Origin: Saccharofermentans sp.
GTDB taxonomy: Bacteria > Bacillota > Clostridia > Saccharofermentanales > Saccharofermentanaceae
Length of the DNA stretch: 64,000 nucleotides
Direction: 5' to 3'
NCBI GenBank assembly: GCA_024691325.1
Contig: JAILNR010000015.1
Span: 33,437 to 97,436, forward strand
Shown: piece by piece, positions 43,669 to 52,040 of the stretch
Layout of the letters: the number at the start of each line of letters is the position of its first letter
Position numbering within the stretch: the first letter of the stretch is position 1
The notes under the pieces: generated by a model
What the model saw: only the letters and a program-made list of their open reading frames with translations
The model's database searches: none
Told to the model about the DNA's origin: nothing
Translations under genes and position numbers: made by a program

Positions 43669-44655
43669 ATGATGACGTTTGAAGTGCTTGATCAGTATAA
43701 AAATTACATGCTTGCCGTATTAGGCAGATCTGAACTTACTGTGAAAGAATACTACTACGATATCGTCAATTTCTTCCGCTTTTGGAAACGTGATAAAGGA
43801 CTTGTTCCCAAGGACACTCCCCTCGATGAGATAGATGTATCTGATATTACTGTTAAGCAAATAAACAAAGTTACTTCAGATGACATTCTGGTTTTCCTTA
43901 TCTATCTTGGGCGCGAGAAGAAACAGTCTAATTCCACAAGAGCCAGACACATAGCGTCTTTGAAGAGTTTTTTCAAATACTGTCATTCAAAAAAACATCT
44001 GATCGATGAGAACCCTGCTTATGATATTGAAACTCCCAAGATAGGAAAAAGACTGCCTAAGTATTTGACACTTGAACAGAGCCGTAAACTGCTTGAAGCT
44101 GCATATGAATCTCCTGCCCAATCTAATGAGCGTGATTACTGTATGCTTACACTCTTCCTTAACTGCGGTATGCGTCTGTCGGAATTAAGAGGTATCGATC
44201 TTGATCATATCCATGACTCGGTCCTGACTGTTATTGGTAAAGGAAATAAAGAACGTACTATCTACCTTAACAAAGCCTGTCTCGATGCTATTGCAGACTG
44301 GCTTCCACAAAGGGCGAAGATAAACATTAAACCTTCAGCTTCGAAGGCCTTGTTTGTCAGCAAAAGAGGAACAAGAATATCCGATGATATGATTCAGATA
44401 GTTATCAAGAACCTTCTTATGCAGGCAGGTATTGATACACGTGTTTACTCAGTCCATAAATTGAGACATACAGCAGCTACATTGATGTACAAATATGGTC
44501 ATGTGGATATAAGAAACCTTCAGATGATTCTCGGACATCAAAGTGTCTCAACCACACAGATATATACACACGTAGATGAGGAGCAGCTGCGCGAGGCTGT
44601 GGACAGCAATCCGCTTGCAAGCTTTAATCCCGATAACAAATCCAAGGAGGATTAA
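43669..44655 (+). CDS. Tyrosine recombinase, XerC/XerD-like
   Basis: 328 residues with an N-terminal SAM-like DNA-binding domain (about 1-115) and the catalytic domain. The active-site set is intact: Arg in NCGMRLSELRG (about 165-175), Lys in VIGKGNKER, HKLRHTAATLM (about 262-272, His and Arg), LGHQSVSTTQ (about 288-297, His), and nucleophile Tyr in IYTHVDEEQL (about 298-307). Length and motifs fit the chromosomal dimer-resolving XerC/D group, and no phage or att sequences surround it. Its start lacks a Shine-Dalgarno. It is cotranscribed with the following dehydrogenase (2-bp gap). Confidence 0.9.
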   Translation: MMTFEVLDQYKNYMLAVLGRSELTVKEYYYDIVNFFRFWKRDKGLVPKDTPLDEIDVSDITVKQINKVTSDDILVFLIYLGREKKQSNSTRARHIASLKSFFKYCHSKKHLIDENPAYDIETPKIGKRLPKYLTLEQSRKLLEAAYESPAQSNERDYCMLTLFLNCGMRLSELRGIDLDHIHDSVLTVIGKGNKERTIYLNKACLDAIADWLPQRAKINIKPSASKALFVSKRGTRISDDMIQIVIKNLLMQAGIDTRVYSVHKLRHTAATLMYKYGHVDIRNLQMILGHQSVSTTQIYTHVDEEQLREAVDSNPLASFNPDNKSKED

Positions 44656-44657
44656 TT

Positions 44658-45638
44658 ATGAAGATCGCTTTCTTTGATACAAAGAGTTATGACATTGAAG
44701 TCTTTGAGCCTAAGCTTAAGCAGTCAAAAATCAGATATAAATTCTATGACACAAGGCTTAATGAAGATTGTGTAGTCCTTGCAAAAGGCTGTGATGCGGT
44801 TTGTGTATTCGTTAACGATGTCGTTAACAAAGACGTTATAGATCAATTGTCTGAATACGGCGTTAAGATAATCGCTTTGAGATGCGCAGGCTTCAATAAT
44901 GTTGATTATAAGTATGCTGCACAGAAAGGAATAACTGTTGTACGCGTACCTGCATACTCCCCTTATGCTGTTGCCGAGCATGCAATGTCTCTTCTTCTTA
45001 CATCAACCCGTAAGATTCATAAAGCATATATCAGAACACGTGATTTTAATTTCTCCTTGCAAGGACTGACAGGATTTGATCTTCACGGTAAAACTGTCGG
45101 CGTAATCGGTACAGGTAAGATCGGTAAAGTCTTCATCGATATCTGTAAAGGATTCGGTATGAAAGTACTTGCATACGATAAGTTCCCTGCTGACATTCCG
45201 GATGTTGAATACAAGACATTGGATGAGGTTTACCGTGAATCTGATATCTTATCTTTCCATTGCCCTTTGACCGATGATACAAGACATATGTTTAATCTTG
45301 GAACACTCGGTAAGATAAAACCCGGTGTTGTAATCATCAACACTTCAAGAGGAGCTCTTACTGATGCTGATGCCCTGTTAGAAGGAATTAAAACCAAGAA
45401 GATCGGAGCCGCCTGCCTCGATGTATATGAGGAGGAATCAGGATACTTCTATGAAGATCTTTCAGACAGCATAATAGATGACGATACGTTGAGCAGGCTT
45501 ATATCCATGCCCAACGTTATCGTCACCTCTCACCAGGCTTTTCTTACCAAAGAAGCTTTGCAGAATATTGCTGAAACAACAATAGATAATGTGCTGACTA
45601 TAGATTCAGGTAAAGAATGCCCTAATATTGTTATCTGA
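44658..45638 (+). CDS. D-2-hydroxyacid dehydrogenase, D-lactate dehydrogenase type
   Basis: 326 residues. NAD-dependent enzyme of the D-isomer-specific 2-hydroxyacid dehydrogenase family. Seen are LRCAGFNNVDYKYA (about 75-88), the Rossmann motif VGVIGTGKIGKVF (about 145-157), catalytic Arg in INTSRGALTD (about 227-236), Glu in DVYEEES (about 254-260) and His in VTSHQAFLTKEAL (about 292-304). SHQAFLT is typical of fermentative LdhA rather than glycerate dehydrogenase. AAGGAGG lies 7 nt before the ATG. It would reduce pyruvate to D-lactate in fermentation. Confidence 0.9.
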   Translation: MKIAFFDTKSYDIEVFEPKLKQSKIRYKFYDTRLNEDCVVLAKGCDAVCVFVNDVVNKDVIDQLSEYGVKIIALRCAGFNNVDYKYAAQKGITVVRVPAYSPYAVAEHAMSLLLTSTRKIHKAYIRTRDFNFSLQGLTGFDLHGKTVGVIGTGKIGKVFIDICKGFGMKVLAYDKFPADIPDVEYKTLDEVYRESDILSFHCPLTDDTRHMFNLGTLGKIKPGVVIINTSRGALTDADALLEGIKTKKIGAACLDVYEEESGYFYEDLSDSIIDDDTLSRLISMPNVIVTSHQAFLTKEALQNIAETTIDNVLTIDSGKECPNIVI

Positions 45639-45641
45639 TGA

Positions 45642-46940
45642 TCAACCGTTATATGTACCGATGAACATAGGATTCATAGTCTCAGTATCAACTATCGCGT
45701 AAGCGAACGGTCTGTTGCAGTATACATATCTGGCTTCATTTATTACACCGGGCGCCACCGCTGCATCTTCCATTACAATAGTAGTGGCAGCTGCGGCTCT
45801 TGTTCCTTCACGGTCGAGTTCAATATGCGTATTATGAAGCACCTGACTGATGAATATATTATTACCGCTGTCAGCCACACCGATTCCGGTAAAATCAGCA
45901 AGATTCTCATCAAAGGCATCCACAACACCTAAAGATATAAGTGCATCAGCAAGACTCGTATCATAGTCATAATCAAACTCTGGAATCTGTGTATATACGT
46001 CATACTCAGAAGTCTTGCTGGCGATAAAACTGTTATAGTCATCAACAGTAAAATCAGCAAGGAATTCGTTAGCACTTATGCTTTCATCTACGGGAAGCAT
46101 TACAAGCAAAGCATACTCTCCACCTGCGTATTCTTTGATAAATCCTGTGGCAACATCATTCTCGAAATAGTATTCAGAACCGTCACAGAGCATATCAACA
46201 TCGATCTCATCTCCTGTTGATGTGGTGAAAGTCATTTCATTAACCTGCCAATCCTCATAAGACTGTTCCCATTCTCCTTCAAATGCAATTGCATTAACGA
46301 GAACAGCAACAGTATTAGGACTTAAATCGTCCAAAACATGATCGATCATTCCGCTAGTATGATCATCGATCCAGGAATTAATCTCATTAACAGTCTCAGC
46401 ACTGAATTCCTCAGCGACAGCCTCAGAATCAAAGTTATCTTCTATATATTCCTGATACTCGGGATTAAGACCGGATGACATTCTTAACTGATTAGTCCAT
46501 ACAGAATTTGCACAATTGAAGGAAACACCTTCAGATGAATTAATACGATCCATCATACCAGCTGCGAAGGCCTGTTGTTCAAGAGGATCAGCCCCTTCTG
46601 AAAACAAATCAGTAATCTGAGTCAAAGTGTCACCATTAGAACCTGCTGAAGCCAAATCCATAGCAAACATTATAGATGCAGGAGACACCATTACATTCCT
46701 GTCGGAATCCTCCGCGGAAAGGACCTGTGCTATAAGACGGAATGAATAATCGTTATAATCCGAATTAAAATCATCCTCATTAAAAGAACATCTTTCAAGA
46801 TCTTCATAGTCAATGCTTGTATTAAACAGATCAGGATCTGTCGGATACTGTTCTCCATCAGGTTTAACCTGACTGCACCCTGAAGCAAGAAGCATTGAAG
46901 CGATAACTGTAGTTGATAGAATTTTGGTAATGTTTTTCAT
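45642..46940 (-). CDS. Serpin, membrane-anchored lipoprotein
   Basis: 432 residues from the ATG at 46940, preceded by GGAGGG. A signal peptide ends in the lipobox LASGC (Cys22). The body is a full serpin: SPASIMFAMDLASAGSNGDT (about 88-107), AIAFEGEWEQSY (breach/shutter region), and a reactive loop at about 378-402. The hinge reads EGTRAAAATT, with small residues at P12-P9 and Thr at P8, as in inhibitory serpins. Counting from the hinge, P1-P1' would be Ala-Ala (about 393-394), suggesting an elastase-like target. CNRPFAYAI and PMFIGTY close the fold. Probably a surface inhibitor of host or competitor proteases. It is last of a four-gene cluster. Confidence 0.9.
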   Translation of the reverse strand: MKNITKILSTTVIASMLLASGCSQVKPDGEQYPTDPDLFNTSIDYEDLERCSFNEDDFNSDYNDYSFRLIAQVLSAEDSDRNVMVSPASIMFAMDLASAGSNGDTLTQITDLFSEGADPLEQQAFAAGMMDRINSSEGVSFNCANSVWTNQLRMSSGLNPEYQEYIEDNFDSEAVAEEFSAETVNEINSWIDDHTSGMIDHVLDDLSPNTVAVLVNAIAFEGEWEQSYEDWQVNEMTFTTSTGDEIDVDMLCDGSEYYFENDVATGFIKEYAGGEYALLVMLPVDESISANEFLADFTVDDYNSFIASKTSEYDVYTQIPEFDYDYDTSLADALISLGVVDAFDENLADFTGIGVADSGNNIFISQVLHNTHIELDREGTRAAAATTIVMEDAAVAPGVINEARYVYCNRPFAYAIVDTETMNPMFIGTYNG

Positions 46941-46997
46941 AGTTTTTACCCTCCTGCCCATTAAGACGGAAAGAAAAATAATCAGGTCACAATAAAA

Positions 46998-47741
46998 TCA
47001 TCCTCTGGTTGCAGAAGGTTCAGAAGGAGTTGTCTCGGCTATAATAGGAGCCAACGGATCATCAACCGGTTGATCAATTGAAGGTTCAACATCCTGGGGA
47101 GCTTCCTCATCCCCCGGAGTTGCAGTTACTTCATATTGAACATTAAGCGGATAATAATCCAATACAGCTACATATTTATTCTGAAGATCTACCGATTCAA
47201 ACATATCACCCGCTGCAGGATTTGATCCGTTTCTGGTAATAAGATTAATAGAAAGAGAACTTACGACCCAAATGATTACAGCCAGAAGAACAAGCTGTAT
47301 AGCAAGCAAAGGAGTTATCGGGAAAACATCAAGAACCTTCTGTACGGCTTTTGACGGCTTGCCCTTCTTATTCTCGGAAGAAATAAATTCAGCTACTTTA
47401 TAACCTGTCGAATCAAGCTTGGCGGTAATCTTCTCAAGCATCGAATTACGTGTATATTCATCCAATGTTCTTGGAGCAAAATACAGATTCTCAGGAAGAG
47501 GATACTTCTCAACTATCTCTTCGGCATTCTTAAGAAGAATATCACCGAATACATATACAACATCTTCTCCCCTGATAGAACTTCTCTGCTGGTAAGTCTC
47601 TATATAAGACTTAACAATAGCATTCTCTGTACGTGTAGTTTCCTTACATATACCGTATGTCGAAGAATAGACCATATCGACAGTACTGAGATAGAATGCA
47701 TTGAAATTCTCACGGGTCAATTTCTCATTCCACATATCCAT
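46998..47741 (-). CDS. Single-pass membrane protein with sigma-2-like N-terminal region
   Basis: 247 residues from the ATG at 47741, which follows AAGGAGG by 8 nt; the frame is open further upstream but inside the previous gene. I do not recognise a named family. The first about 60 residues (NFNAFYLSTVDMVYSSTYG, then TENAIVKSYIETYQQR) have the spacing of ECF sigma-factor region 2, but no region 4 follows. Next come a helical stretch, one membrane helix (about 143-165) and an acidic, Pro/Glu/Thr-rich tail (about 166-247) that would lie outside. It overlaps the sensor-MFS gene by 17 bp. Sigma resemblance is inference. Confidence 0.6.
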   Translation of the reverse strand: MDMWNEKLTRENFNAFYLSTVDMVYSSTYGICKETTRTENAIVKSYIETYQQRSSIRGEDVVYVFGDILLKNAEEIVEKYPLPENLYFAPRTLDEYTRNSMLEKITAKLDSTGYKVAEFISSENKKGKPSKAVQKVLDVFPITPLLAIQLVLLAVIIWVVSSLSINLITRNGSNPAAGDMFESVDLQNKYVAVLDYYPLNVQYEVTATPGDEEAPQDVEPSIDQPVDDPLAPIIAETTPSEPSATRG

Positions 47742-49797
47742 CGTTATAGCCTCCTTCCCCGATGTTTGTATCATCGGCAAGATCATCTATGAAGCTGTTT
47801 ACATCAATAGACGGAGCTTCCACATTAGTAATAGCATCTACAGTATCCTCGCCCATTACTATCTGCTCAGGAGCATAAGGCATAGGAGGCATATTGGAAT
47901 TATCTGTAGTCTTCTTATTCTTTCTTAAAGCAGGATCTTTCTCATCAAGCTGACCGGAGAAACGCGACATCGGATAGAGCGCACAAAGGATCATATAGAT
48001 GACGGATGCACAGATAAAGACAAGCCTCATATCAAAGATATTGGCAAGAGCAAAAACAGGGACAGCCACTGCCATACCGGCTATGAAAGACATCTCTGAA
48101 GCTTTTCTCAAGTTATACTTAACTTTAAACCTTGAATTAGTTATAAGGTAAAGAACATACAGATAATAGAAATCATGAATGCCGAGCCCTAATCCGATAA
48201 GAGCTACCGATACTACAAGTATCTTGGCTGTAGGCAACAACGCAAATAAAGTAAGACCGAGTACTGAAGCAAATGAAGAAATGACAACTCTCGTTCTTGA
48301 TGTAAGAGCATATGAAAATCTTTCTTTGATGATAAATCCGATAAACAGAGCAAAGAAAGCTGCTACAAGATAATAGAAAGATGTAGTCGCGAGAGATATG
48401 CCAACCTTATCAAGGAAGTTAGGTACAAATCCCAAAAGGAAGGCAAACATAATACCCATTGTAAAGTAAGTGGATGTAAGGAACCTTCCGGCATATTTAT
48501 CGGAAGATAGCTCAAGCCACTTATTAACAGGGAAATAAGATTCCTTGACCGGCTGATTATCACGGATAAAGTAGATAATTCCAAGACAGGAAAGGATCAT
48601 TATAGCTCCGCTTATAATGTTAACTATCAATAGACCGAATCTTTCAAAACAGATACCTGCGATAACGGAACCGACTGAAACACCGAGGAAATATCCTGCA
48701 TACTGAATCTTGTGGATATTGCGGTCTGAGAATTCCTCATAACCGAGTCTTCCGGCGTTGATTCTGTAATCACGCATAATATCAAGTGACATTCCGTAAG
48801 CAAAACCTATAAACAGGAGTAAACCTAAAGTCAAAGGCATAATATCAACTATGCCTGCAACAAGGCTTAACATATAACCGACAGCTACGGTGATAATCAA
48901 GGCGATCTTACTTGTAAGCTTAAGCTTCAATTCTCTTCTTACAGCAGATCCGCCAAAGAAACCGGCCATATAAAGAACAAGGCCAAGAGCTATCAGCGCC
49001 TGTATTATCCATGAAGAAGAGGACATATCAGGCAATGACTTCTTAATGTATTCCGGAATGATAACAGGTATCATCGCAGCTCCCAGAGCACAGAAGAATG
49101 ACAGGAAACTTATGGCTTCCGTACCATACATGATGATAACCGGAACATTTCCGGATATACCTCTGGATACTGTGGAAACAAACAGATTAAGCTGATAGAT
49201 GATAATAGCCATTGCAATCGCAATCGATATGATCGTAAATATCCAGCTTAAAGACATTCCGTTTACTGTGGAAACATAATCATAATAAGGCATTCTGACT
49301 TCCAGGATACCGGCTACGGTATTCTCGGAAGAAATGATAGGTGCAATAGCGCACACATATTCAACACCGTTATCAGTTCTCTTCGTAAATGATTCATGCT
49401 GAAGTTCAAAGCAGTTGTTATACTCATCACCTACTCCGGACAGATAATATTGTTCGGTACCAACACTTTCAGATGTGGTACAAAGTCTTAAGAATGAGTT
49501 ACCTGCTTTGGTATAAATATCAAAAATGTAATTCTTGTTATCATCGTAAGAATATACGGGTAACGGATATGTCATTCCTTCGTTGATCCTCGAATGACCA
49601 AGAGCCGTTGAACAGGAAACTGCCAGTGACTCCATTGCCTCTGCTCTCTCAGACTGGAGGATAACGGTATACGTATCTGTCAGGATATTACTCATTACGA
49701 GCAAAACTACAAGAACGATAACAAAACAGTATCCGATAGTCGCCGCGATACTGCGCTTTTCTTTTCTGCGTCTTATCTCAGCTGAATTACGGCTCAT
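47725..49797 (-). CDS. MFS-like transporter with N-terminal extracytoplasmic sensor domain
   Basis: 690 residues. Helix 1 (about 19-38) and helix 2 (about 182-203) enclose an outside domain of about 140 residues (YSYDDNKNYIFDIYTKAGN; VEYVCAIAPIISSENTVAGILEVRMPYYDYVS) that looks like a Cache/PAS-like sensor. From about 215 to 620 follow about 12 helices with MFS-like build, including GFAYGMSLDIMRDYRIN and MGIMFAFLLGFVPNFL. The tail (about 625-690) is acidic and cytoplasmic. GGAGG lies 9 nt before the ATG. It overlaps the preceding small sensor gene by 4 bp. Such a receptor-transporter chimera is unusual; substrate unknown. Confidence 0.7.
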   Translation of the reverse strand: MSRNSAEIRRRKEKRSIAATIGYCFVIVLVVLLVMSNILTDTYTVILQSERAEAMESLAVSCSTALGHSRINEGMTYPLPVYSYDDNKNYIFDIYTKAGNSFLRLCTTSESVGTEQYYLSGVGDEYNNCFELQHESFTKRTDNGVEYVCAIAPIISSENTVAGILEVRMPYYDYVSTVNGMSLSWIFTIISIAIAMAIIIYQLNLFVSTVSRGISGNVPVIIMYGTEAISFLSFFCALGAAMIPVIIPEYIKKSLPDMSSSSWIIQALIALGLVLYMAGFFGGSAVRRELKLKLTSKIALIITVAVGYMLSLVAGIVDIMPLTLGLLLFIGFAYGMSLDIMRDYRINAGRLGYEEFSDRNIHKIQYAGYFLGVSVGSVIAGICFERFGLLIVNIISGAIMILSCLGIIYFIRDNQPVKESYFPVNKWLELSSDKYAGRFLTSTYFTMGIMFAFLLGFVPNFLDKVGISLATTSFYYLVAAFFALFIGFIIKERFSYALTSRTRVVISSFASVLGLTLFALLPTAKILVVSVALIGLGLGIHDFYYLYVLYLITNSRFKVKYNLRKASEMSFIAGMAVAVPVFALANIFDMRLVFICASVIYMILCALYPMSRFSGQLDEKDPALRKNKKTTDNSNMPPMPYAPEQIVMGEDTVDAITNVEAPSIDVNSFIDDLADDTNIGEGGYNDGYVE

Positions 49798-50474
49798 AGA
49801 CGCTGTCCTCCCTTATTGCCCCTGTTAATAAACTTAGGTACAAGAAGCTGGATTATATAAACAAGTATCCCCGCACAAACCGTAATAATAACGGAAGTCA
49901 GGATCTTACCTTCAAAATCATTACCTACAGTCTTCAAACTGTTGAAGCTGCACTTATACTCGAATACTGCCACACATCTTCCTGAGGAATCGGCAACAGG
50001 AACGAGAATACTCTCAGAATTATTGGATTTAATAGTTGTAGGTTCGTTGCCGGCATTAAGCCATTCAGATATATCACGGCTAGCTACCTCAAATGATTCG
50101 GGAGGTTCTGCACCCTGATTAAGTAAAACTGAAAGCTTACCGTCAGAATAAAGGAAAAGACCATAACTTTCAGACGTATACTTAGTGGTAGCTGTATCAG
50201 CAAGCATCAGGGCAAGAACGTCATCATACTTAACCGCAGCATCCTGTGGAGCAGCAGCAATCTCATCTCCGTTCAATGTCCTTCTAACAACATCACAGAC
50301 TGATTCAAGCTTTTTATCACTGATTTCTTTGAATTCGCCTTCAAACTGGAGTCTCATATGGTGAACAGCGAAAGAAACTGAAAGAACAGATAACAAAAGA
50401 GAAACGATGATAAGGATCATCGTCCTGACAAATCTGTTCAATACTTCTGCCTGACCGGCAGCCCTGTTCTCCAT
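49794..50474 (-). CDS. Two-helix membrane protein with extracytoplasmic Cache-like domain
   Basis: 226 residues: helix 1 about 16-38, an outside domain of about 150 residues with ISDKKLESVCDVVRRTLNGDE, SYGLFLYSDGKLSVLLNQG and SILVPVADSSGRCVAVFEYK, helix 2 about 190-212, and a short basic tail. The outside part is built like a single Cache sensor and parallels the sensor of the next gene, but no kinase, cyclase or methyl-accepting output domain follows. It is the first gene of the cluster. GAAGGG precedes the ATG. No named family recognised. Confidence 0.65.
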   Translation of the reverse strand: MENRAAGQAEVLNRFVRTMILIIVSLLLSVLSVSFAVHHMRLQFEGEFKEISDKKLESVCDVVRRTLNGDEIAAAPQDAAVKYDDVLALMLADTATTKYTSESYGLFLYSDGKLSVLLNQGAEPPESFEVASRDISEWLNAGNEPTTIKSNNSESILVPVADSSGRCVAVFEYKCSFNSLKTVGNDFEGKILTSVIITVCAGILVYIIQLLVPKFINRGNKGGQRL

Positions 50475-50514
50475 CCAAAAACCCTTCTTCTTAGAATTTC
50501 TTTATCATAATACT

Positions 50515-50520
50515 ATTATA
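50515..50520 (-). promoter_or_regulatory. Likely -10 of the sensor-MFS-serpin cluster
   Basis: TATAAT on the minus strand, 40 nt before the ATG at 50474, within the 61-bp AT-rich gap after murD. No convincing -35 is visible. The cluster could also be reached by readthrough from murD, since no terminator lies in this gap. Confidence 0.4.
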
Positions 50521-50535
50521 TATTAAATATTCAAA

Positions 50536-52029
50536 TTACAGACCGTTTACAAGTTCTCTGAACATATCCCCTCTGTGTTCAAAATGCCTGAAATGATCAT
50601 AACTGGTCCCGATTGGCGACAAAATGACGATTTCACCGTCTTTTGCCATATCTTTAGCTATATTAAGAGCTTCTTTATATTTATTAAGCACAATTTCACG
50701 TGTTTCAGGGAATTCATAAACATCGCCCTCATGAGACTCAAGTTCTATAAGCTCATAAGTTCTTCCGCAAGCTTCCTTCTCAAGGATAGATTTAACAAAA
50801 GGAGCATTATTGCCGTACAGGACGATCCTGTCACAAACATTAAGGATAGCATCTCCAAGACCTGTATAGTCACACTTCTTATCAGCGCCTCCGCAGATGA
50901 GAACACCCTTGTTGCCTCGTGAAGCAAGAGCATTCATCGTATTAATCGTACGGTTGGGTGAAGTATCGATTGAAGAATTATAGTACTTAACCCCGTTAAG
51001 TTCCCTTATAAACTCGATTCTGTGGGCAACACCCTTAAAAGTCCTGGCAACCTTCTCAAATGCAACAGAAGATACATATCCTTCTACAGCAAGTGCAGCT
51101 GCAAGATAATTCTCAACATTATGCTTTCCCGGGATCAGGATATCATTCTCATTGATGAGCTTATTCCTGCCGTTTATATCCTCAATAACGAGATTTCCGT
51201 TATCATCGAGGAACGCCGTTGTCTTAAGTTTACTGCTGCCGCTCCTTTTCGCGACGGATTCATCAAGTGCAAAGAAGCAGACACTGCCTCTCGCAAGCTC
51301 CTTCATCTTGTAAGTGATATCGCATGCGCTGTTGAGGATTACCTTGCCGTAAGGAGCCTGATACTTGAAGATATTCGTCTTAGCGTCAATATACTCGTTA
51401 TTGTCCTTATGGAAATCCAGATGATTGGGAGTAACATTAGTAACCACGGCTACATCTGCACTTGTAACACATTCGAGCAGCTGGAAAGAAGACAGTTCAA
51501 GAACCACCATATCTCCGGGATCAATACTCTCGATCTTATCAAGAAGCGGAGTGCCGATATTTCCCCCGGTCCAAACCTTGTACCCCTGTGCTTTAAGAAG
51601 CTCCGATATAAGAGTTGTAGTTGTAGTTTTACCGTCAGAGCCTGTAACCGCGAATATCCTGGCAGGACACAGATTCATAAACAATTCCATCTCTGTAGTC
51701 AGGATACTTCCATTATTCTTGGCAGCCTGTAATTCCGGTGCACTGAATCTCATCTTGGGAGTCTTAAATACATACTCGAATGATTCACTCATAAGCCTGT
51801 CAAGATAGTCCGCACCCAAAGACCAGGATATCTTGATTCCGTCAGATTCAAACTCAGCCTTTGTCTTCGATATAGAAGGATCATCTTCCGTGTGGATATC
51901 AAAAGCTGTGACATTAACCCCTAGAGAGTAAAGCCATCTAATAAGAGGCGTATTGGATATACCCACACCGATAACCGCTGCATTCTTACCCTTAATATCA
52001 TTCTTAAAAGTCTCAAGCATAGTATTCAT
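50536..52029 (-). CDS. murD: UDP-N-acetylmuramoylalanine-D-glutamate ligase
   Basis: Peptidoglycan precursor enzyme adding D-Glu to UDP-MurNAc-L-Ala in the cytoplasm. In 497 residues the N-terminal Rossmann part (VIGVGISNTPLIRWLYSLG, about 20-38), the ATP loop AVTGSDGKTTTTTLIS (about 126-141), NVTPNHLDFHKDNNEYIDAK (about 196-215), HNVENYLAA and the C-terminal YYNSSIDTSPNRTINTMNA (about 345-363) are present. It is somewhat longer than typical (about 450), with inserts in the central domain. No other mur genes are adjacent. AGAGGG precedes the ATG. Confidence 0.93.
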   Translation of the reverse strand: MNTMLETFKNDIKGKNAAVIGVGISNTPLIRWLYSLGVNVTAFDIHTEDDPSISKTKAEFESDGIKISWSLGADYLDRLMSESFEYVFKTPKMRFSAPELQAAKNNGSILTTEMELFMNLCPARIFAVTGSDGKTTTTTLISELLKAQGYKVWTGGNIGTPLLDKIESIDPGDMVVLELSSFQLLECVTSADVAVVTNVTPNHLDFHKDNNEYIDAKTNIFKYQAPYGKVILNSACDITYKMKELARGSVCFFALDESVAKRSGSSKLKTTAFLDDNGNLVIEDINGRNKLINENDILIPGKHNVENYLAAALAVEGYVSSVAFEKVARTFKGVAHRIEFIRELNGVKYYNSSIDTSPNRTINTMNALASRGNKGVLICGGADKKCDYTGLGDAILNVCDRIVLYGNNAPFVKSILEKEACGRTYELIELESHEGDVYEFPETREIVLNKYKEALNIAKDMAKDGEIVILSPIGTSYDHFRHFEHRGDMFRELVNGL

Positions 52030-52040
52030 AATTTTTCCCT

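Noticed and set aside
43669..44655. Tyrosine recombinase as the mark of a prophage or integrative element
   Set aside because: No tRNA, att repeats, phage or transfer genes lie nearby, and the protein fits the chromosomal XerC/XerD group.
51022..51732. 236-codon plus-strand open frame inside murD
   Set aside because: Antisense to the intact murD core motifs, with no ribosome site or recognisable protein features.
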